From Ryuthela nishihirai (Eukaryota; Arthropoda; Arachnida; Araneae; Heptathelidae), in contig JAWZYU010000025.1 of NCBI GenBank assembly GCA_038380435.1, forward strand, positions 49,980,691-50,044,690: a stretch of 64,000 nt of DNA. The letters run 5' to 3'. The notes beneath the pieces were generated by a model, which saw nothing but the letters and a program-made list of their open reading frames with translations, searched no databases and was not told the origin of the DNA. Shown here in pieces: positions 1 through 9,155 of this stretch (the first letter of the stretch is position 1; every line of letters begins with the position of its first letter). Position numbers and translations under genes: made by a program.

Positions 1-985
1 GAGTTCTCATCTCGATACCTGACGCCTGTGAAAGTTCCTTCTATAGTACCTGGAGATCTCATCTCGATACCTGACGCCTGGAAAGTTACTTCTATAATTC
101 CTGAGATCTCATCTCGATACCTGACGCCTGTGAAAGTTCCTTCTATAGTACCTGGAGATCTCATCTCGATACCTGACGCCTGTGAAAGTTCTTTCTGATA
201 TTACCTGGAGATCTCCTCTCGACACCTGACGCCTGGAAAGTTACTTCTATAATTCCTGAGATCTCATCTCGATACCTGACTCCTGTGAAAGTTCCTTCTA
301 TAGTACCTGGAGATCTCATCTCGATACCTGATGCCTGTGAAAGTTCCTTGTATAGTACCTGGAGATCTCATCTCGATACCTGATGCCTGTGAAAGTTCCT
401 TCTATAGTACCTGGAGATCTCATCTCGATACCTGACACTTGGAAAGTTACTTCTATAATTCCTGAGATCTCATCTCGATACCTGACGCCTGTGAAAGTTC
501 CTTCTATAGTACCTGGAGATCTCATCTCGATACCTGACGCCTGTGAAAGTTCCTTCTATAGTACCTGGAGATCTCATCTCGATACCTGACGCCTGTGAAA
601 GTTCTTTCTGATATTACCTGGAGATCTCCTCTCGACACCTGACGCCTGGAAAGTTACTTCTATAATTCCTGAGATCTCATCTCGATACCTGACTCCTGTG
701 AAAGTTCCTTCTATAGTACCTGGAGATCTCATCTCGATACCTGATGCCTGTGAAAGTTCCTTGTATAGTACCTGGAGATCTCATCTCGATACCTAACGCC
801 TGTGAAAGTTCCTTTTATAGTACCTGGAGATCTCATCTCGACACCTGACGCCTGGAAAGTTACTTCTATAATTCCTGAGATCTCATCTCGATACCTGACG
901 CCTGTGAAAGTTCCTTCTATAGTACCTGGAGATCTCATCTCGATACCTGACGCCTGTGAAAGTTCTTTCTGATAATACCTGGAGA
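1..985. repeat. Satellite A, ~52-bp monomers with 413-bp higher-order unit
   Basis: About 19 tandem monomers of 50-53 bp, each containing the perfect palindrome GAGATCTC followed by ATCTCGATACCTGA. Three monomer types alternate: CCTGTGAAAGTTCC (52 bp), CCTGGAAAGTTAC (50 bp) and a longer GTTCTTTCTGAT form. Diagnostic variants recur exactly 413 bp apart: TTTCTGAT at 191 and 604, GACTCCTG at 281 and 694, TTGTATAG at 350 and 763, so an 8-monomer unit was duplicated. The array is cut by the left window edge and ends abruptly in a SINE1 fragment. Open frames across it are by-products of the periodicity. Confidence 0.97.
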
Positions 986-1040
986 CAATCCAGCGTGTTC
1001 TTTAACATGCACAGAGTATGTCTAGGTCAGAATCTTCTCT
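986..1040 (-). mobile_element. SINE1 internal fragment at satellite A edge
   Basis: Matches the SINE1 body (CCAGCGTGTTCTTTAAC then ATGCACAG) read antisense, directly abutting the last satellite monomer. Neither SINE end is present. It marks the array boundary and may be a recombination junction. Confidence 0.75.
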
Positions 1041-1202
1041 AAAGTATTCGCGACCCGTAATTTGAGAAACGCTACACTAAACTCTGAATCAAGATGACGA
1101 GCTTATACAGTCTTTTTGAGGCTTCGCAGTTAGGGCCACTCAGCAATCATCTTGTATTGAAGTGATATATTTGAGTTTCACTTCCTCCCAAAGAGCCATT
1201 TT

Positions 1203-1477
1203 AGGTTAGGCTGGTTTACTTCTGAGATGCGCCTTTTTTTTTGTACACAATGGACTAAAATGGCCAGGTCGCAAAGATCCGAAGGCTCAGAGAAGGCTGA
1301 GGGTAGGAGACCCACTGGACAATTACCCGTCAAGGTCACCCAGCGTGTTCTTTAACGTGCTCAGGGATTGACTCTGCTGTATTCAGCCGTTATCCCAGCA
1401 GCATTTGGGACTTGAACCTGAGAAATGCAAATTACGAGCCTGACGCTCTACAGACTAAATGAACTCCCATCCCTAGA
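1203..1477 (-). mobile_element. SINE1, old diverged copy
   Basis: Antisense SINE1 from a diverged tail (GGTTTACTTCTGAG) through the body (GTGTTCTTTAACGTG) to the tRNA-like head (GACTTGAACCTG, TTACGAGCCTGACGC). Numerous substitutions and a body deletion; no target-site duplication seen. The next 330 bases are AT-rich with no recognisable feature. Confidence 0.8.
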
Positions 1478-1807
1478 GCATTTTACCCCCTTTAGATACC
1501 GCAAATAATTTATTAACTCTCGGCTGATAATGTATACGTTTTGTTTCCAGTCTTAGTGTTTAAACACAAATAGTAAATTTTTGTACATATAAATAGCTCT
1601 AACTGCTATAAAACTTTGGATTTCCTTCAGTGTTTAATAAATAGTTACTACCGAATGTTAAAACTCTAAAAACCTTCCTTAGCATTTTCATCAGCAGTTC
1701 TAGAATATTGTGATGCCTACCACCGCCACTAGTTTCCGTGTACTGCAATTCTCCTATATCCAAGCATAATGCAGAGTATACAAAAAATAAATAATCTACT
1801 ACCATTA

Positions 1808-2280
1808 CTCTCAGACCTTCTACTATGGGCTCGTAATCTGTAGTTCCCAGGTTCGAGTCCCAGCTGAGTCAGCGTTGAGATTTATCTCCGCAAAATTCCC
1901 CTCCCTGCCCACGGTCAGTAGGGGACACCGATGGGCTTGGAAAGACCGCCGTCCGTCGGATGGGACGTTAAGCCGTGGTCCCGTGTGCGGGAGAGACATA
2001 TCCTGTGCAGGTTAAAGAACACGCTGGATGGCCTTGACGGGAGGCTACCATTTGTCTCCCAACAGCTGTTCCAGTGGGTCCCCTCCCCCAACCTTCTCTG
2101 AGCCTTCCGGGTCCATGTGACCTGGCCATTTAGCCCATGGTGTGCAAAAAAGTGCCGCTCAGAGGTAAAACAACCCAACCCAACCCTTCTACTATGGCAT
2201 ATAAACTGACAGGCTACTGTCAGACCTCTGTGGCAAGCAGCTGCTTGAGGGGTTATTTATTTTTTATTTTTATTTTATGT
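1808..2280 (+). mobile_element. SINE2 3' fragment, split by a SINE1
   Basis: SINE2 body begins at CTCTCAGACC (1808) and resumes at 2198 with CATATAAACTGACAGG, ending GCTGCTTGAGG and an ATTT-rich tail. The interruption is the SINE1 at 1829-2184. The tRNA-like head of this SINE2 is missing, so it was already 5'-truncated when SINE1 landed. Confidence 0.9.
1829..2184 (+). mobile_element. SINE1 (head-truncated) inserted in SINE2
   Basis: Starts inside the tRNA-like head at GCTCGTAATCTG, keeps the B-box-like GGTTCGAGTCC and the full body, and ends with three CCCAA-type tail units. It is flanked by the 13-bp duplication CCTTCTACTATGG at 1816-1828 and 2185-2197, which is SINE2 sequence. This proves insertion of SINE1 into a pre-existing SINE2. 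The long antisense frame here is not a gene. Confidence 0.95.
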
Positions 2281-2985
2281 CAAATCTAATAAGAAATGCT
2301 TAATATTTCAGCAACCATTTAAAGTGTCATTTACATTTCAAAACATCTCCTATAATCACCCCACATAATTGAATAGTAGTACTCCTTAATTACCACAAAC
2401 AGTCTTGTTTGTCTAGACATCACAGATCATAAATAATTAAGTTTTATTATACCTAGTTATTTAAAGAATAACATATTTTGATTATTTCCCACTTAAATAG
2501 ACTCTATTGTATGGCCAATGACTAACCTTGCCAAGATCTTAATTTATACACATCAATAAGTGCTCTTTATTACTACATGTGTTAAAATTTTGTTATCAGC
2601 AGCAAATGCAATTATGCTACCACTCAACTATGAGCGAAGTCATTAACATAAACTAAGAACAAGAAAAATAGATGCATAGACCGTTTCAAAGACAAATCAG
2701 AAAACTTCCCAAGGAGTAGGCGATTCTAGGAATTATTCGGAGCACACATCTTCGATAATTAGAATATTTAGGAATTTATTTCATTATATAATTGTAAATG
2801 CACTGATATATAAATTTAGAAGTAATAAACTGTGTAAACAAAAGTAGGAATGTTATGTTGCTATACGGTAATACTCGTCATTTGAGTGGATTAAGTCCCT
2901 GGTTGGCTTATCACTGGGTTACGAATGACCACGGATGAGAGTGTCGTGGACCTGCGCATTGGGCGAGACTTGGTTCAAACGAGAG
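2281..2985. other. AT-rich stretch, nothing recognised
   Basis: No coding frame, repeat family seen elsewhere in the window, or inverted repeat was recognised here. Confidence 0.6.
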
Positions 2986-3052
2986 TAATGCGCCAAGCTC
3001 GTAATCTGCCTAATTTCGAGTCCCAACTGTCTCTGCGCTGAGAATGTTCTCT
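2986..3052 (+). mobile_element. SINE1 head relic
   Basis: GCGCCAAGCTCGTAATCTG followed by TTTCGAGTCCCAACTG and GCGCTGAGA matches the SINE1 tRNA-like head and its junction to the body. The remainder is lost; a poly-G run follows at about 3081. Confidence 0.6.
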
Positions 3053-3139
3053 GACTCGGACTAAAAATAAATAAAGGAGAGGGGGGGGGGCAAGGTAACT
3101 CAATCGAGACGCCAATAATTGAAAGGGGCCAAGAGACTG

Positions 3140-3245
3140 AATTTCCCCTTCCAAACTTTAGAGATCTTAAAAGTTTCTTAAAAAAATGCGGGAAATATTC
3201 ACAAGTTTCATAATTTTTGCCTCTATTATCTAACTAATATTCTCA
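3140..3245 (+). repeat. Dispersed family F1 (ATGCGGGAAATAT), copy 1
   Basis: Contains TTTAGAGATCTTAAAAG, ATGCGGGAAATATTCAC and CTAACTAATATTCTCAA in the same order as at 27040-27135, and partly at 27180-27255. A non-coding dispersed repeat of unknown class, in each case close to poly-G runs. Confidence 0.6.
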
Positions 3246-3307
3246 AAAGGGTGGCCATGGTCCCCCTCGCCCCCCCTTATATGACCCTGTACCGAGATAT
3301 ACTCGGT

Positions 3308-3474
3308 GATGTTAAAGGACACTCTGGATGTCCTTGATGGGTGCCTATCGTCTCCTAACAGCTGTTCAGTGGGTCCCCTCCCCCAACCTTCTCTGAGCCT
3401 TTGGGGTCTTTGTGACCTGACCATTTAGCCAGCTGTGTGAATATAAGTGTCCCTCAGAGGTAAAACAACCCAAC
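3308..3474 (+). mobile_element. SINE1 3' half, old copy
   Basis: Body and tail recognisable from GTTAAAGGACACTCTGG through CCAACCTTCTCTGAG to AAAACAACCCAACC. Roughly 15 percent diverged by eye from the young copies and lacking the head. Confidence 0.8.
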
Positions 3475-3525
3475 CAACTCTAGGCTTTATCTTTTCTTTC
3501 CCTTGCAGATTTACGGCAAATAAAA

Positions 3526-3735
3526 CCGTCCCGTGGCCGAGTGGTTAGCACGCTTGGCTATTGATCTAAGGGACCTGGGTTCGAGCCCCGGGTAAGGCAT
3601 GGATGTATGTGTCGTTTTTCTGCTGAGGTCCTGCCATCCTCTCAGACCTACTATGGCCTATAAACTGACAGGCTCCTGTCAGACCTCTGTGGCAAGCAGC
3701 TGCTTGAGGGGGTATTTATTTATTTTTTTATTTTA
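3526..3735 (+). mobile_element. SINE2, full-length reference copy
   Basis: About 205-bp tRNA-derived SINE. The head begins CCGTCCCGTGGCCGAGTGG, with an RNA polymerase III A-box-like TGGCCGAGTGG and a B-box-like GGTTCGAGCCC. The body runs through TCGTTTTTCTGCTGAGG, CTGACAGGCTCCTGTCAG (itself a short palindrome) and AAGCAGCTGCTTGAGG, and ends in a tail of ATTT units. Such a tail suggests mobilisation by a LINE with a matching 3' repeat. This is not a functional tRNA gene: the 3' acceptor stem is replaced by SINE body. Confidence 0.93.
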
Positions 3736-3927
3736 ACACGTATTTAATTGGAAAAATATTGGTTCAGAGAAAAATTCAGGTTGCAAGTTAATCTCGAAAT
3801 AATTTCCTCAGTTCATTCTATTCGAGGGAAATAAATTTTCCAAGAGTAATTCTCAATTCAGCTCCATTCTTCCACAATTTCGACAAAACCATAAGTTTTT
3901 GCATTCGCCCATTCACAGTTGAGACGT

Positions 3928-4356
3928 CTAACGATTACTCCAAGCATCAATCTTTAAAAGAGTTGAACCACCTCCTCGCTGTACTTTTGCGATCATGATT
4001 AAAATTCCTCGCCAATCACGAAATCGTTCCAGAGTTATTCTATCGGTGTCTTCGTTCATTCTCGTCACTATTTCCATCATTTCTCCAGTCGAGAGCTCTA
4101 CGGATCCAGCAGCCGTAAGAACGGAGGGAGGCCACCCGTTCCAACGAGCCCGCGTGTCGCGTGACGGGCCACGTGGGCCTCCGCCCCTCAGTGCGACTCG
4201 TGGCGGCCCCGCACGTGCGTGTTCGGGCCCCATCAGGGCAGGTAATGACAAGGTGTGCGGCCACCACGCCTTGCGCCTGCCTGGGTGGCCGCGGGGGCTC
4301 TTCTCGTACACTCCACTTGGGGCACGAGAGTCCGCCGCTCTCGTGGGAAACTGCAT
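3928..4356. other. GC-rich island, possible exon (uncertain)
   Basis: GC content rises sharply at 4090-4350 with many CpG dinucleotides, including CACGTG and GCACGTGCGTG. Both strands are open. On the minus strand the frame ending near 3928 reads as soluble, charged protein (acidic and arginine-rich around TRMNEDTDR), which could be an exon; on the plus strand GGGCAG followed by GTAATG at about 4240 resembles a splice donor. I do not recognise a family and cannot choose a strand. A CpG-rich promoter or exon is possible. Confidence 0.3.
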
Positions 4357-4573
4357 CGGGTGGGATTAGCATGTGGGCTCGTGGCAAGCAATTCTTCGCA
4401 TCAATGACGGGATTTTTTGTCTCCTCACGGATCAAGTGAAGGGATTGCGTCTCTTCAAATTGAGAGTTTCGACGAATGCTCCAAAGAGTGATGGAGTTGT
4501 GAACATTCTTTTTGCTGCTCGATGTTGCAAAACTACGCTATATAAAGGAAAAATACTTTTTGTTTTTCCAGTG

Positions 4574-4959
4574 GTTTGGTTTGTTTTACCTCTAAGCGGC
4601 ACTTTTTTGCACACCATGGGCTAAATGGCCAGGTCACATGGACCCCGAAGGCTCAGAGAAGGTTGGGGGAGGGGACCCACTGGAACAGCTGTTGGGAGAC
4701 AGATGGTAGCCTCCCGTCAAGGCCATCCAGCGTGTTCTTTAACGTGCACAGGGTATGGCTCTCCCGCACACGGGGCCACGGCTTAACGTCCCATCCGACG
4801 GACGGCGGCCTTTCAATCCCATCGGTGTCCCCTACTGACCGTGGGCAGGGCGGGGAATTTTGCGGAGATAAATCTCAACGCTGACCCAGCTGGGACTCGA
4901 ACCTGGGAACTACAGATTACGAGCCTGGCGCGCTACCGACTGAGCCACCCCCGCCCCCT
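4574..4959 (-). mobile_element. SINE1, full-length, with TSD
   Basis: Complete antisense copy from the tail (GGTTTG.. TTTTACCTCTAAG) to the head (CGCTACCGACTGAGCCACC). Flanked by a 12-bp duplication GTTTTTC(C/T)AGTG at 4562-4573 and 4960-4971, one mismatch. The overlapping frames are SINE by-products. Confidence 0.95.
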
Positions 4960-5220
4960 GTTTTTCTAGTGAGGTAGACGATTAAAGTGCACAAATTGAT
5001 CCATCTGACTGAAGAAATTTTGATGCGGTGTTTAAATTCAGTTCATTATTACATAACTCGTTAAGATTTCATTTATTCTGGTTATTTCGTTTACCTTATC
5101 ACTACTTTGAGAATTGAAGTAGCTGCACTTTGATGAGTCAAACTGCACTCTATTGTCGAAAGTGTTGGGGACCCTCCATGTTTTGTGAATGCAACGTCAC
5201 ATTAAAAGCCCTCTAAATTT

Positions 5221-5300
5221 AACTCTTTAAATATTAAATCTTTATTTTTGAAAATAGAGATATAAAGAGATTCGAGTGAGATCTCCAATTGATCTCCAGA
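5221..5300 (-). repeat. Dispersed family with TTGGAGATCTCAC, copy 1
   Basis: On the minus strand this reads TTGGAGATCTCACTCG then TATCTCTATTTTCAA. The same string pair occurs at 51475-51527 (plus) and 52000-52060 (minus), where two copies flank a LINE fragment. Class unknown. Confidence 0.5.
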
Positions 5301-5570
5301 GACATTTTACCTCAACAAAACTTATTTTTAAAATAAAAGAGTTTTAAATCTGATTTTCCATTCATATAACGTGAAAGTTTCTTAATATTTTTAATCACGT
5401 ATAGTGTGTATAAAGACAATAAACATCTTTAAAGAGAAAAATGCCATGAATAATACGATTGTGTCTCAAACTCTCACCAAAATTCTAGTTTCGTAAAAAT
5501 TTTACTTCAGAGCTTGTGAATATTGAAAAATCTACCTTTTCATTACCTGGATAGTCCGCTGCCCAAATAA

Positions 5571-5819
5571 TTAAGATTCCTTTAAATATTGAAGTGGTCG
5601 TTCAGTAATTAACTTATTCATTTCAATTATAGCACGTAAGCAGTGAAGGATCTTTGAAATTACTTCTAATTTGTAGAGGCTTTCTCTTACAAGGATATGT
5701 TCTCTAAGGCCGAAGCCACTGCTAACCACTGCCTCAGTTAGAACTAACACAATATACAAAGTCCGCCTGCTGAAACTTTTCCCTAACCAATACACATATT
5801 TTTTAATTGCCATGTTCAA
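5571..5819 (-). pseudogene. LINE C-terminal domain relic (tentative)
   Basis: An 82-residue frame with the pattern W-L-G-K-S-F-S...L-Y-I-V...S-S-G-F-G-L-R-E-H...L-Y-K-L-E-V-I resembles the region after the reverse-transcriptase palm in Jockey/CR1-group LINEs, where Q-K...R-I-F-G-L and L-Y-K-L-G-I/L precede the C-terminus. No catalytic motif lies within it and nothing upstream extends it. The surrounding 4972-5570 is AT-rich with no other feature except the family at 5221-5300. Confidence 0.4.
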
Positions 5820-5878
5820 CCCCTTAATCTAGGTAGAGAATTTTAATTAGTAGAATGGCTACGATGTCTAGTAGTAAA

Positions 5879-6025
5879 AAATAAATAAATAATAAATATA
5901 CCCTTAAATAGCTGCTTGCCACAGAGGTCTGTCAGTTTATACACCATAGCAGAAGATCTGTGAGGAAGCTGTCAACAACACAAACATCCATGCCATATCC
6001 GGGGCTTGAACCCAGTTACTCTTGT
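5879..6025 (-). mobile_element. SINE2, old diverged copy
   Basis: Tail (AAATAAATAATAAATATACCC), AGCTGCTTGCCACAGAGG, GTCAGTTTATA and a degenerate B-box (GGGCTTGAACCC) are present antisense. The A-box end is lost. No TSD seen. Confidence 0.8.
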
Positions 6026-6309
6026 GAACTGAGTAGTTGACTTTAATAGATATTAGCTTAATAGAGTTAAATAATTTTGGGGAAACTTCTTAGACTTCTC
6101 GAAGTGCGACGGTGATGAGACGGGACAGCTGATGAGAATATGGTTGAGTCCCGATATGGATTAGAAATTGGTCTGTTGCCTAACAACTTACCTGCTCGCA
6201 TAGGCTTATGATCGAACGTTTATCCAGACAGAACGCGTATCAAATCCGTGGGGTTTCGCTTTGACGTTTCTAAAGATATTACCCTTGTAGCAAGCATACT
6301 TGGATTTAG

Positions 6310-6560
6310 AATTTTCTCCTCTAAAGGCTTGGAAAGGCCACCGTCTTTCTGAATGGAAGACTTTGTCTGCAGGAGTGCCATGCCCTATGCACATTAAAGA
6401 ACACACTGTATGGTCTTGACAGGAGCTTCCATCTGTCTCCTAACAGTTGTCCAGTGGGTCCCCTCCCTCCAACTTTTTCTCTTTGGGGGTCCTTGTGACC
6501 TGGCTATTTATCCCATGTGCTGTGCGGCTTAGAGGCTCATTATTTATACAACTCAACCCG
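6310..6560 (+). mobile_element. SINE1, old copy without head
   Basis: Recognisable from GGCTTGGAAAGGCCACCG through ACATTAAAGAACACACTG and CCAGTGGGTCCCCTCCC to the tail. Many substitutions; the SINE1 tail motif has decayed to ACAACTCAACCC. 6561-6945 that follows shows nothing recognised. Confidence 0.75.
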
Positions 6561-6945
6561 TTTAGCTCTGAACTCTATCAGCAGCTATCCGGAAATGATG
6601 TGTGCTTAGGATAAGGGTGCAAATTATAACACGAAATTCAACGCAATTCTTAATAAAAAGTCCTTAAGAATCCATTATGTTATCCAGAACTTAATAATGA
6701 GTTCACAAGTTGCAGTCATAGTCATTTCTGTCTTGAGATCATTTCCTCTCGTTCTCAGTCTGTTCTCAGTGCGGAAGGAGATGGGAATTAGGAGATAGAA
6801 GAGGTAGCCAACCTTTGTTTGGGATGCTGAGACATGGTTTTCGATCTCTACAGAGTGAAGACAGATGTACTCTTCATTTTAAAGAACATGATGTATGGTA
6901 TCGATGTGTATAGCTCTCATCTGCTTATGCTGTCCTGCTGCTGTC

Positions 6946-7812
6946 TAGTCGATCCTCTTCTCCAAACTTTCTCCTATCAAGTGGGTCTTTTTTAAATCCA
7001 ATCCTGCTGCTGCCCATTGAATCTTTTTATATTTAATTCTGTTGCTTCCCATTGAATTTATTTTTATATCCAATTCTGCTGATGTCCGGTGAGTCTTTTA
7101 TCCAATCCTGCTGCTGCCCAGTAAGTCTGTTATACAATCCTGCTGCTGCCCAGTAAGTCTGTTATACAATCCTGCTGCTGCCAGTGAGTGTTTTTTATCC
7201 AATTCTGCTACTGCCCGGTGAGTCTTTTTATTAATCCAATCCTGCTTGTGTCTAGCGAGTCTTTTATCCAATCCTGCTGCTGCCCAGTGAGTTTTTTTTA
7301 TTAATCCAATACTGCTTCTGTCTAGTGAGTCTTTTACCTAATCGTGCTGCTGCCTAGTGAGTCTGTTATACAATCCTACTGCCCGGTGAGTCTTTTATTC
7401 AATCCTACTGCACGGTGAATCTGTTATACAATCCTCCTGCTATCCAGTGAGACTTTTTTTTATATCTCCTGCTTCTGTCTAGTGATTCTTTTATCTAATC
7501 CTGCTGCTGCCCGGTGAGTCTTTTATTCAATCCTACTGCCCAGTGAATCTGTTATACAATCCTCCTGCTATCCAGTGAGACTTTTTTTTATATCTCCTGC
7601 TTCTGTTTAGTGATTCTTTTATCTAATCCTGCTGCTGCCCAGTGAGTCTTTTTATTAATCCAATCCTGCTTCTGTCCGGTGAATTTTTTTTATCCAATTC
7701 CGTTGCTGTCCAGTAAGTCTTTTTTTTTTATCCTGCTGCTTACCAAAGAATCTTTTATGTATCCAATCCTCCTGTTATCCGGGGAGTCTTTTTTTTTTTA
7801 TCCAACCCAGCT
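6946..7812. repeat. ~33-bp minisatellite (CCTGCTGCTGCCCAGTGAGTC)
   Basis: About 25 imperfect units of roughly 28-40 bp built around ATCCAATCCTGCTGCTG, CCCAGTGAGTC and a T-run of variable length. Sub-blocks are themselves duplicated: the segment around 7400-7480 recurs at about 7520-7600 (CAATCCTCCTGCTATCCAG, then TTTATATCTCCTGCTTCTG). Variable T-runs explain the unit length spread. Confidence 0.9.
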
Positions 7813-9155
7813 TATGTCTTTTCCATTAATCGGATCCTTCTGGAACGATTCTTCGAAACTACTGAATTTGGAAAAATGTGAAATGAATGTGAAAAAAATT
7901 AATCTAGGTTAAAAGAGTACGTCAAGAAATAAGGTTCAGAAACCCTGATCTGCACTACGTTTTCAAAGTGAAATAAGCTGTTTACCGAAAAACTAGCTGA
8001 ATCGAAATTTGCACGTAATATGGAAACAACAGTGTATAATGGAAATTATTACTATTTAGTAAAAAAAAATCTTGATTTTTATGAGGGCCAGGAGACTACA
8101 GAGCCCTTTTTCGTCAGTTTATGAGATTTTTATTGCGATCTTTAATTATTAGTAGTGACTCTTTTCATGTAGAGAGACTATTTCGTAATTTGCAAAGATT
8201 TTCAATGATAAAACGTGCAAGTGTCCAGATTCTTTTGCAAATATAGCATAGAATTGAGAAAGAAAGAAGACAGCTTATGTTACCGGAAAAGAGACATTCG
8301 TGTGCGAATATATTTCATCCGGTAAGCTTCCAGAATCCATTCAGATGAATATTAAAACCAAAAAAAGATTCTTCCTACAACTGTGCCTCTCGATTTGCGT
8401 GAGTTGTGCACTCTTATTGGCCACGCGATTCTTCTCATGCAGGAAACTGAATGCATTGGCTCTAAAGGTAAATGTTACGTAGCAGCTAATGGGAATGAGC
8501 GGTACACTAGCAAAAAGCATGGCTGCGTAGTTGAGGTATTTGATAAACACACTCGATCATACATATACATATAAATGGAATCGCCATTTAGAAATGCTGA
8601 CAGTACAAAAAGCACTTGCAAATGGGCGGATCTATTTGCTGTCGAGTTTTAGGTTCCCTTTTGAAAACATTTCTACATTTAGGCTTTTTTCGTCTTATTA
8701 TCGTGAGTACGCTGAAAAAAGAAAGTCAAAAAACGTACTAATCAATGCAACTTGAATCAAATTAATCCCTGGGCTGTTATGTTTCCAGTTCTGCATGATT
8801 TGCGAAATATTTTTTGTTCAAAAAGACATTTGCAGTTTTTACATGAAATTAAAGCATGTTACGGCAAACACGATGAAATATTAAGATAATTTAAGTTTAT
8901 TCTCATTGTTACAGCTTGCTTGGCGGCTATAGATTTTTTTTTAATGATAGAAAGAACATAATCATACATACGCTAATGGTTTGCGACCAAATGAACCTTG
9001 CCTATGCAGAAAGTGCACTGTCGAAACAGCAACAGAATAATACACTAACTATACTCTCTTTCACATAAAGAAAAGAGAGGATAATCTCCCTCAGAGTTTC
9101 TTGTCCAATCTTGGCTTATTACACGTAACCACGAAAGCCAATGAAAATGGAGAAA
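7813..9155. other. Unique AT-rich sequence, nothing recognised
   Basis: No frame longer than about 75 codons looks protein-like and I see no shared repeat. This is one of the longest stretches in the window free of recognisable repeats. Confidence 0.6.

Noticed and set aside
316..938. Repetitive proteins in satellite A
   Set aside because: Frames stay open only because monomer lengths happen to lack stops; they shift frame between 50-, 52- and 53-bp monomers.
3540..3600. tRNA gene calls at SINE2 heads (GGCCGAGTGG...GGTTCGAGCCC)
   Set aside because: A and B boxes are present, but no 3' acceptor stem follows; the same head recurs many times fused to one SINE body.
6946..7812. CTG trinucleotide expansion
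   Set aside because: CTGCTG pairs occur once per ~33-bp minisatellite unit; there is no continuous CTG run.
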